NCBI GenBank assembly: GCA_030695265.1
Contig: JAUYTA010000466.1
Location: 1 to 5,070, forward strand
Length of the DNA stretch: 5,070 nt
Direction: 5' to 3'
DNA from: Bacteroidota bacterium
Lineage (GTDB): Bacteria > Bacteroidota > Bacteroidia > Bacteroidales > Prolixibacteraceae
This document shows positions 1-5,070 of the stretch, piece after piece (position 1 is the stretch's first letter; every line of letters starts with the position of its first letter). Both the position numbers and the translations under genes were made by a program. The notes under the pieces are model-generated. The model was given only the letters and a program-made list of their open reading frames with translations, made no database searches and was not told where the DNA came from.

Positions 1-1381
1 CAAATATTTTCAATCCCGAAGTGGCGCCTGAGAGTACAAATTCTGAAATCTGAGCAGCGCCTTCAGCACCCCTTCCCCTGAAATAAGTGATGTCGCCAGC
101 CATATTCAAAGGACTTTGGTAGTTGACAGAGATATAGTCAAGCCAGGCTTCAGACGAACTGTTACCTGCATTGTAAGTCAATTTCAGTGTAAGATTTTTT
201 GAAGGAAGTGTTTCTGAATAATTTATCACCCTTTCATTTGCATGAACCTGAGTTGCATCATTGCCTGCAAGTGCCTGAAATGCAATATTCCCAATTGATT
301 TATCATTTAGAAACACATTCATACTGCTGGCCAGGGAAGATTTTCCGGCAGTAGCAACCGTAATCGTGGCAACTTTACTCAAATCAGGATTATCAAGAGA
401 CAAGCTAACAGTATGCGATGCGCCTTGATTAAAACGTTCGCCAAACCATTGACTGCCCGAAGAAATTAAGTTGAGCAATTCCTTTTCATAAAATGTATAG
501 TTTGGGAATGAAGATACTTGCCTGCCGGCACTTTCGGTCAGTTCCGCAGCTTTCTCAATTAGCAAAGGAGTACCCTGTTCTGACAAATAAAAATAGGTTT
601 CAGTCGAATAATAATTTTGCTGATGGGTAAAGTTGCCTGTTTGGGCATTTCTGTTAAACTGAATACTTCCGGAGGAATAAAAGAACAAACAATCTTTGTT
701 TGCATTGTCTTTTCCCTTCCAAACAGGATATAACAGCAGGTCATCGGTCTTTAAATCCTTGTTTAAAACCGGAAGCATAAGCCCTCCGTTTCCATACAGC
801 ACCACTTTTTCAGGATTGACAAACCCCCACAATCTTAACTGATCAAAAGTAATTTTGTATATACCTTTATTTTTGGTTTTAATTTTAGTCCATTTTCCTG
901 AAGCAAGCAAAGAGCCCGATTTCCACTGGTAGCTAGCCGTTGCTGATTTCAACATATTGGAAGCTTCGCTGACAGAAAGTGTAAATTCAGTTAATTTCAG
1001 AATTTGATTGTCTCTTTTAACAAACGGGAAAACAGACACACGCATATATGATTTACCTGCTGAAGTACCAATCTCTTTGGAATATTTCACTTCGGCGCCA
1101 ATAGAATCAGGCAATATGATTGAAGAATTGTTAAATGTTTCGAATACGGCGTTTGAAATAGAAACTTCAGCATTTGAGGATTGTAGCTCGAAATTTTCCA
1201 TCCAGAAAGGCAATTTGCTTCTTCCGGTTAAAACCGCTCCTTCAAAAAAATCTGTACTTTGATTTAATTCAGATTTAACAACCGAATCTGGTTGATGCCA
1301 TACAATTGTTCTGTGAAAATCGACAGACCAGAGTAGAGTGGCATTAAAAAGCATCACCAAAAAAAGCAATAAACTTCGCAT
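1..1381 (-). CDS. porU: Type IX secretion system sortase PorU, N-terminal part (runs off the left edge)
   Basis: The minus-strand frame is open from ATG at 1381-1379 to the left edge: 460 codons without a stop. An in-frame TAA at 1393-1391 lies four codons upstream, so this ATG is the first possible start. Residues 1-19 are a hydrophobic signal peptide (MRSLLLFLVMLFNATLLWS). The mature part carries PorU-like segments: SGKWTKIKTKNKGIYKITFD (161-180), YGNGG (196-200), LFFYSSGS (232-239), SGSQWFGERF (308-317) and AWLDYISVNYQSPL (412-425). Family members have roughly 1,100-1,300 residues, so the gingipain-like (C25) peptidase domain and C-terminal domains are outside the window. In the family, PorU acts on the outer surface, cutting the C-terminal signal from T9SS cargo and joining it to lipopolysaccharide. 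The divergent gldJ fits this role. The assignment rests on recognised N-terminal motifs, since the catalytic Cys/His cannot be seen. No Shine-Dalgarno sequence precedes the start. Confidence 0.9.
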   Translation of the reverse strand, partial: MRSLLLFLVMLFNATLLWSVDFHRTIVWHQPDSVVKSELNQSTDFFEGAVLTGRSKLPFWMENFELQSSNAEVSISNAVFETFNNSSIILPDSIGAEVKYSKEIGTSAGKSYMRVSVFPFVKRDNQILKLTEFTLSVSEASNMLKSATASYQWKSGSLLASGKWTKIKTKNKGIYKITFDQLRLWGFVNPEKVVLYGNGGLMLPVLNKDLKTDDLLLYPVWKGKDNANKDCLFFYSSGSIQFNRNAQTGNFTHQQNYYSTETYFYLSEQGTPLLIEKAAELTESAGRQVSSFPNYTFYEKELLNLISSGSQWFGERFNQGASHTVSLSLDNPDLSKVATITVATAGKSSLASSMNVFLNDKSIGNIAFQALAGNDATQVHANERVINYSETLPSKNLTLKLTYNAGNSSSEAWLDYISVNYQSPLNMAGDITYFRGRGAEGAAQISEFVLSGATSGLKIF

Positions 1382-1487
1382 TTTCGTGTTTTAAATAAAT
1401 TATTCACTAAACGATCAAACCGGATTTATATTGTTAGCTTATGTTTCTGATACTAACATTTCCAACGCAGATGCCTCAAGCGAAAAG

Positions 1488-1495
1488 CAAAAGTA
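1488..1495 (-). promoter_or_regulatory. Possible porU promoter, -7 box
   Basis: The minus strand reads TACTTTTG here, an exact match to the Bacteroidota -7 consensus TAnnTTTG. It would start transcription near 1480 and give porU a leader of about 100 nt. I found no clear -33 TTTG at the usual spacing. The match is short and the spacer is AT-rich, so chance is possible. Confidence 0.42.
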
Positions 1496-1563
1496 CAAAG
1501 TTCAAACAACTTCGTGGGAAAAAAAGTTTGAATACGCGAACAATATCAATTCAACAATTTAGT

Positions 1564-1571
1564 TATATTTG
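1564..1571 (+). promoter_or_regulatory. Possible gldJ promoter, -7 box
   Basis: TATATTTG matches the Bacteroidota -7 consensus TAnnTTTG exactly and lies 34 bp before the gldJ ATG, giving a predicted leader of about 25-30 nt. A TTTG at 1527-1530 is too far upstream (33 bp gap) to be a standard -33 box. The position just ahead of the gene makes it the best promoter candidate in this spacer. Confidence 0.48.
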
Positions 1572-1605
1572 TGGGTCTTAAAAATAACGGAAAAGATATA
1601 AACAG

Positions 1606-3054
1606 ATGAAATTAAAATCCATAATGGTATTTGGTCTTGCTGCATTAATGGCAGGGTGCGGATTATTTGGAAAGGGCGGCAAAAAATCAGACGTTTCACA
1701 TTCAACAGGATGGCAGTTTGGCGATCCTAAACTGGGTGGTTTTCAGTCTGATGACAATTATGCACAGGCAACAGGTCCCGGATTGATTTTCATACAGGGA
1801 GGAACATTCTCGATGGGTCGCGTTGAACAGGATGTGATGTTCGACTGGAACAATCTTCCGAGAAGAGTTACTGTAGCTTCCTTTTACATGGATGAATCTG
1901 AGGTTTCAAATCTTGATTACCGCGAATATCTTTTCTGGCTAAAAAGGGTTTATCCTGAAAATCCCGAAAAATACCAGACAGCACTTCCCGATACATTGGT
2001 TTGGCGTGAAGAATTGGCATACAATGAACCGTATGTTAACAATTATCTTCGTCATCCGGCATACGGAAACTATCCTGTTGTAGGAGTTTCATGGAAACAG
2101 GCTGATACTTATTCAAAATGGAGAACCGATCGCGTGAACGAAAAAGTTCTTATAGATAAAGGAGTCATCACTCCTGACGAGACTCAAAGTGGTCAAAATG
2201 TATTTACTACTGAATCGTTCCTTGCAGGATTGTATCAGGGTACTGAAGGAAAAAAGCCACTGAAAGACGCTGCCGGTGCAGGCCGGAGAATACGTTGGGA
2301 AGATGGGCTTTTGCTACCAAACTATCGCCTCCCGACCGAAGCTGAATGGGAATATGCAGCGCTTGGCCTGGTTGGAAATACAGAAGATGAATTATTGACC
2401 GACCGCAAATTATATCCATGGAACGGAAGTTATCTTCGTGATAATTCAAAAAAAACCAAGGGACGAATGATGGCCAACTTTACACGTGGCCGGGGTGACT
2501 TGATGGGTATGGCAGGTTCACTTAACGACAATGCCGATATTACTGCACCGGTAATGTCTTACCAACCAAACGATTACGGTCTTTATTGTATGGCCGGAAA
2601 TGTAAACGAATGGGTATATGATGTTTACCGTCCGTTGTCATCCGATGATGTTGCAGAATTTCAACCTTTCCGCGGAAATACATTTACAAAATACCGCACC
2701 GACACTGAAGGAAAACTCATGCGTGACATTTACGGTGAATTAATTAAAGATACAATTGCCGATAGCCGTAACTTCAAGGATGGCGATTATCGTTCTCAAA
2801 TTATTGAAGGAGAAGACTGGAATGCATTAAAAGATAAAACACAAACCAATTCGATGTATATACAATCTGATAAAGAAGGGCAGTTCTCTTCATTGATCTC
2901 CGACAATACCCGCGTTTATAAAGGAGGAAGCTGGAAAGACCGCCCCTACTGGCTGATTCCCGGAACAAGAAGGTATATGCCGGAAACAGAAGCAGCCAAC
3001 GACCTTGGATTCCGTTGCGCAATGACACGCGTCGGAAGTCCTGATGGATTTTAA
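1606..3054 (+). CDS. gldJ: Gliding motility / T9SS lipoprotein GldJ (FGE-sulfatase-like fold)
   Basis: This 482-residue lipoprotein has a signal peptide ending in the lipobox LMAGC, with lipidated Cys18. A Gly/Lys-rich linker leads to the GldJ-typical TGWQFGDPKLGGF (34-46). The FGE/SUMF1-like domain spans about residues 58-475: GLIFIQGGTFSMG (59-71), FYMDESEVSNLDYREYL (93-109), RLPTEAEWEYAA (241-252), GLYCMAGNVNEWVYD (325-339), YKGGSW (438-443) and LGFRCAMTR (467-475). Charged insertions at about 178-235 and 341-433 enlarge the fold, as in GldJ/GldK/PorK. The two catalytic cysteines of true FGE are absent (Asp445 and Leu450 by my alignment), so a structural role is inferred. In Flavobacterium johnsoniae GldJ is needed for gliding and stabilises GldK, which supports T9SS secretion. 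GldK/PorK is the main alternative, but gldK normally precedes gldL and the N-terminal motif here is GldJ-like. An in-frame TAA at 1585-1587 limits upstream starts. The protein is shorter than F. johnsoniae GldJ (about 560 residues). Confidence 0.92.
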   Translation: MKLKSIMVFGLAALMAGCGLFGKGGKKSDVSHSTGWQFGDPKLGGFQSDDNYAQATGPGLIFIQGGTFSMGRVEQDVMFDWNNLPRRVTVASFYMDESEVSNLDYREYLFWLKRVYPENPEKYQTALPDTLVWREELAYNEPYVNNYLRHPAYGNYPVVGVSWKQADTYSKWRTDRVNEKVLIDKGVITPDETQSGQNVFTTESFLAGLYQGTEGKKPLKDAAGAGRRIRWEDGLLLPNYRLPTEAEWEYAALGLVGNTEDELLTDRKLYPWNGSYLRDNSKKTKGRMMANFTRGRGDLMGMAGSLNDNADITAPVMSYQPNDYGLYCMAGNVNEWVYDVYRPLSSDDVAEFQPFRGNTFTKYRTDTEGKLMRDIYGELIKDTIADSRNFKDGDYRSQIIEGEDWNALKDKTQTNSMYIQSDKEGQFSSLISDNTRVYKGGSWKDRPYWLIPGTRRYMPETEAANDLGFRCAMTRVGSPDGF

Positions 3055-3076
3055 AGAGAAATTTCTATTCAATATA

Positions 3077-3114
3077 AAAACCTCATTTTTGAAAAAGTGA
3101 GGTTTTCTTTTTTT
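3077..3114 (+). terminator. Intrinsic terminator after gldJ
   Basis: AAAACCTCA (3077-3085) pairs perfectly with TGAGGTTTT (3098-3106). The stem can extend inward through TTTTT (3086-3090) and AAAAA (3092-3096) with one bulged G at 3097. CTTTTTTTT (3107-3115 including the leading C) follows directly. It begins 22 nt after the gldJ stop and ends about 8 nt before the murF start, so it should end gldJ transcripts and reduce read-through into murF. Confidence 0.88.
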
Positions 3115-3122
3115 AATAAATC

Positions 3123-4415
3123 ATGGAAACACACAAATTATATCAACTTTTCAGGAAGTACCCGATAGTAACTACCGATTCAAGAAACATTCCGGCCAAC
3201 AGTATTTTCTTTGCTTTGAAAGGAGAAAATTTCAACGGGAATAAGTATGCAGGTGATGCATTGGCAAAAGGTGCCGCATTTGCAGTAATTGACGAACCTG
3301 AATTTGCCGTTGACGACCGGATGATTTTGGTGGAAAATGTTTTAACTTGTTTGCAGAAACTTGCCAGATTTCATCGCGATGAACTTAAAATACCAATACT
3401 GGCAATAACCGGAACAAACGGAAAAACGACTACAAAAGAGCTAATCGCTGCAGTTCTGTCGGAAAAATTCAAAATTAATTTTACTCAGGGAAACTTAAAT
3501 AACCATATCGGAGTTCCGCTAACCATTTTGGCAATGACCCCGGAAACAGAAATCGGAATTATTGAAATGGGCGCTAATCACATTGGCGAGATCAAACTAT
3601 TGTGCGACATAGCCAATCCTGATTTTGGAATGGTAACAAATATGGGAAAAGCTCATCTGGAAGGATTTGGCTCTTTTGAGGGCGTTATCCAAACAAAGTC
3701 TGAAATGTACGGTTTCATCAGGCAGAAAGGTGGAAAATGCTTTATCAATGCAGACAATCCGCTGTTGATTAAACAGGCAATAAATCTGGAGCAAATTACC
3801 TACGGAAAATCGGACGGCTGTTTTTTGACCGGAGAATTGGCCACTACCGGATACAGTTTGGTGGTTAAGGCACTTTTTCCGAAAGGCTGGCTATATTTAA
3901 AATCGAAATTGATAGGCGACTACAATTTTGAGAATCTGCTTGCTGCCGCCTGCATTGGCAAATATTTCGCGGTTGATCCATTGCTTATTCAGAAAGCGCT
4001 GGAAGAATATACCCCGTCGAACAACCGTTCACAACTGATCAGGAAGGAAAAAAATACCATTATCATGGATGCCTACAACGCAAATCCAACCAGCATGATG
4101 ATGGCCCTCACCAATTTTGCAAACATTCTGAATGATCAAAAGTGTGTCATACTGGGCGATATGCTTGAATTGGGCGAAGTATCAGACGAAGAGCACCAGA
4201 AAATCGTAGATTTTATTGAATCACAAAATTTTTCAGAAGTCTATCTGGTTGGTCCACAATTTAAAAAGACAATTACCGGAAATAAAAGAAAGAAGTTCGA
4301 CAACGCCGAACTCCTTTCCAACTACCTAAAAACACAACCTATTGAAAATAAACTTATACTTATAAAAGGTTCCAGAGGAATACACCTTGAGGAAATTCTG
4401 GAATTATTGTCGTAA
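3123..4415 (+). CDS. murF: UDP-N-acetylmuramoyl-tripeptide--D-alanyl-D-alanine ligase MurF
   Basis: MurF is the cytoplasmic ATP-dependent ligase that adds D-Ala-D-Ala to the UDP-MurNAc-tripeptide, completing the pentapeptide precursor of peptidoglycan. All three Mur ligase domains are present in 430 residues, a normal length. The N-terminal substrate domain shows TDSRNIPANSIFFALKGE (18-35). The central ATPase has the P-loop GTNGKTT (97-103), GNLNNHIGVPLTIL (123-136), IEMGANHIGEI (147-157) and NMGKAHLEGFGS (173-184). Lys192 in TKSEM is the likely carbamylated lysine. The C-terminal domain shows NNRSQ (300-304), DAYNANPTSM (316-325), GDMLELG (345-351) and KGSRGIHLEE (415-424). The set, especially DAYNANP, separates MurF from MurC/D/E. 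The ATG at 3123 places the N-terminal motif at the usual distance; no Shine-Dalgarno sequence precedes it. The gene lies 68 bp after gldJ behind a terminator, and no clear promoter of its own is visible. It ends 5 bp from the convergent thioredoxin gene. Confidence 0.97.
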   Translation: METHKLYQLFRKYPIVTTDSRNIPANSIFFALKGENFNGNKYAGDALAKGAAFAVIDEPEFAVDDRMILVENVLTCLQKLARFHRDELKIPILAITGTNGKTTTKELIAAVLSEKFKINFTQGNLNNHIGVPLTILAMTPETEIGIIEMGANHIGEIKLLCDIANPDFGMVTNMGKAHLEGFGSFEGVIQTKSEMYGFIRQKGGKCFINADNPLLIKQAINLEQITYGKSDGCFLTGELATTGYSLVVKALFPKGWLYLKSKLIGDYNFENLLAAACIGKYFAVDPLLIQKALEEYTPSNNRSQLIRKEKNTIIMDAYNANPTSMMMALTNFANILNDQKCVILGDMLELGEVSDEEHQKIVDFIESQNFSEVYLVGPQFKKTITGNKRKKFDNAELLSNYLKTQPIENKLILIKGSRGIHLEEILELLS

Positions 4416-4420
4416 CTAAA

Positions 4421-4792
4421 TTAATTTATGACTGGTTTTTGAACTTTCAGAACTTCGGAAATTGCTTGCTCAAAGGTTGCTTTTGGAAGTGCTCCCATCG
4501 CCATTTGTGGCTGACCGTCAAGCGGCACAAACAACAATGAAGGAATACTTTGTACACCAAATACAGCCGACAATTCGCGTTCGTCTTCGGTATTCACCTT
4601 GTAAATAACCAGATTGCTGCCATATTCCTTTTGCAGTTCTTCCAACACCGGGGCTACCATTTTACACGGACCGCACCAATCGGCATAAAAATCAATCATA
4701 CAAGGAGTTGTTCCTTCAAATTTCCATTCCTTATTGAGTTCAAAGTTGAATACTTTTTCTTTGAATGTCTCTTTGGTTAAATGTTTTAACAT
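4421..4792 (-). CDS. trxA: Thioredoxin
   Basis: This 123-residue cytoplasmic thioredoxin reduces protein disulfides and is normally recycled by thioredoxin reductase. The active site WCGPC is at residues 39-43 (Cys40, Cys43) in FYADWCGPCKM (35-45). The conserved cis-proline is Pro84 in SIPSLLF, followed by the second half of the fold (FVPLDGQPQ, 88-96) and a C-terminal helix. There is no signal peptide or lipobox, which argues against a periplasmic TlpA/ResA-type protein. It is slightly longer than E. coli thioredoxin (about 108 residues); the extra length includes an N-terminal stretch with NKEWKFEG (20-27), which I recall as usual for Bacteroidota TrxA. An additional Cys31 lies nine residues before the active site. 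The start ATG (4792-4790) is followed by the normal first helix. It is transcribed towards murF, with only 5 bp between stop codons. I found no exact -7 box in its upstream spacer. Confidence 0.96.
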   Translation of the reverse strand: MLKHLTKETFKEKVFNFELNKEWKFEGTTPCMIDFYADWCGPCKMVAPVLEELQKEYGSNLVIYKVNTEDERELSAVFGVQSIPSLLFVPLDGQPQMAMGALPKATFEQAISEVLKVQKPVIN

Positions 4793-4901
4793 GATTTTGA
4801 ATTTTAATTATATAAATATATACATTTTCTTATATGTGCATATCAATTCACATGCCATTAAAATAAAAAGTTTTAATTGAGCGCTAAAAAGCAATTAATG
4901 G

Positions 4902-4909
4902 TAATTTTG
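4902..4909 (+). promoter_or_regulatory. Possible promoter -7 box for the CCA enzyme gene
   Basis: TAATTTTG matches the Bacteroidota -7 consensus TAnnTTTG. A TTG at 4877-4879, 22 bp upstream, could be a weak -33 element. Transcription would start near 4916, giving a leader of about 60 nt. The spacer is very AT-rich, so a chance match is possible. Confidence 0.4.
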
Positions 4910-4934
4910 TCACAATTATAAAAACAAATTGTCA
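4910..4934. repeat. Imperfect inverted repeat in the trxA/CCA-enzyme spacer
   Basis: TCACAATT (4910-4917) and AATTGTCA (4927-4934) are inverted copies matching at 7 of 8 positions, with a 9-nt AT-rich centre. The repeat directly follows the -7-like box at 4902-4909 and would overlap the predicted transcription start. It could be a small operator or a leader hairpin, but it lacks a U-tract and is not a terminator. In such AT-rich DNA it may be accidental. Confidence 0.25.
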
Positions 4935-4974
4935 TATATACTTATTTAAATACCATATTTCCTGAATTTATTAG

Positions 4975-5070
4975 ATGAAGAAACATTTAAAACATACCAT
5001 ATTTAAAGTCATATCAGAAGCTGCAGACCAATTAAAACAGGAAACATACGTCATCGGCGGTTTTGTCAGG
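4975..5070 (+). CDS. cca: CCA tRNA nucleotidyltransferase, N-terminal fragment (runs off the right edge)
   Basis: Only the first 32 codons are in the window. The ATG at 4975 opens a frame reading HLKHTIFKVISEAADQL (4-20), then TYVIGGFVR (24-32). The segment YVIGGFVR followed by an expected D is the start of the nucleotidyltransferase head domain of the poly(A) polymerase/CCA-adding family. The LKH-IF-I-EAAD lead-in is what I recall for Bacteroidota CCA enzymes. These enzymes add or repair the 3' CCA of tRNAs in the cytoplasm using CTP and ATP. The catalytic carboxylates and the HD domain found in many relatives are beyond the edge, so CCA-adding, A-adding and poly(A) polymerase activities cannot be told apart here. 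The gene is divergent from trxA, with a 182-bp spacer holding a -7-like box at 4902-4909. No Shine-Dalgarno sequence precedes the start. Confidence 0.83.
   Translation, partial: MKKHLKHTIFKVISEAADQLKQETYVIGGFVR

Noticed and set aside
1008..1262. Plus-strand open frame of 84 codons
   Set aside because: It lies wholly antisense to porU, whose frame is continuous and carries recognisable family motifs; the translated product resembles nothing known.
1432..1458. TGTTAG / CTAACA inverted arms in the predicted porU leader
   Set aside because: Only 6 bp with a 15-nt loop, mismatches on both sides and no T-run; expected by chance in AT-rich DNA.
1606..3054. GldJ read as an active sulfatase-modifying enzyme
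   Set aside because: The FGE catalytic cysteines are absent and the protein is a lipoprotein with GldJ-specific motifs next to porU, so an automated sulfatase-modifying label would mislead.
4550..4780. Plus-strand open frame of 76 codons
   Set aside because: It is antisense to the clearly identified thioredoxin gene and its product has no recognisable features.
4832..4853. TGTGC...TCACA, resembling a Crp/Fnr-type site
   Set aside because: The half sites are 8 bp apart rather than 6 and one half is imperfect, so it does not match the known spacing.
4951..5004. Direct repeat TACCATATTT (4951-4960 and 4995-5004)
   Set aside because: Two 10-bp AT-rich copies, one inside the CCA enzyme coding region; no further copies or array structure, so probably chance.
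1..5070. Mobile element, CRISPR array, tRNA, rRNA or novel defence cassette
   Set aside because: I saw no transposase or integrase motifs, repeat-spacer pattern or RNA gene. Every gene is accounted for by a known envelope or housekeeping family.

Overview
The window looks like chromosomal housekeeping DNA of a Bacteroidota bacterium with a type IX secretion system (T9SS), probably near Bacteroidales/Marinilabiliales or Flavobacteriia. The evidence is the pairing of a PorU-type sortase with a GldJ lipoprotein, the AT-rich spacers, starts without Shine-Dalgarno sequences, and promoter-like TAnnTTTG (-7) boxes of the Bacteroidota type. The species cannot be named from this sequence.

Layout. 1-1381 (minus): the first 460 codons of porU, the T9SS C-terminal-signal peptidase/sortase; its catalytic domain lies beyond the left edge. 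1382-1605: a 224-bp divergent spacer with one -7-like box facing each way. 1606-3054 (plus): gldJ, a lipoprotein with a non-catalytic formylglycine-generating-enzyme (FGE/SUMF1) fold. 3077-3114: a strong intrinsic terminator. 3123-4415 (plus): murF, the last cytoplasmic ligase of peptidoglycan precursor synthesis. 4421-4792 (minus): a thioredoxin, convergent with murF and separated from it by only 5 bp. 4793-4974: an AT-rich spacer between divergent genes. 4975-5070 (plus): the first 32 codons of a probable CCA tRNA nucleotidyltransferase, cut by the right edge.

How the genes fit together. PorU and GldJ are both envelope components of the T9SS/gliding apparatus. PorU removes the C-terminal signal from T9SS cargo at the outer surface. 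GldJ is a lipoprotein that in Flavobacterium supports the GldK-containing part of the machine. MurF, thioredoxin and the CCA enzyme are unrelated housekeeping functions. All complete reading frames are intact. I saw no mobile element, CRISPR array, tRNA, rRNA or sign of recent transfer.

I found no previously undescribed system. The points most worth a second look are the loss of the FGE catalytic cysteines in GldJ, the terminator squeezed into the short gldJ-murF gap, and an inverted repeat in the predicted leader of the CCA enzyme gene.
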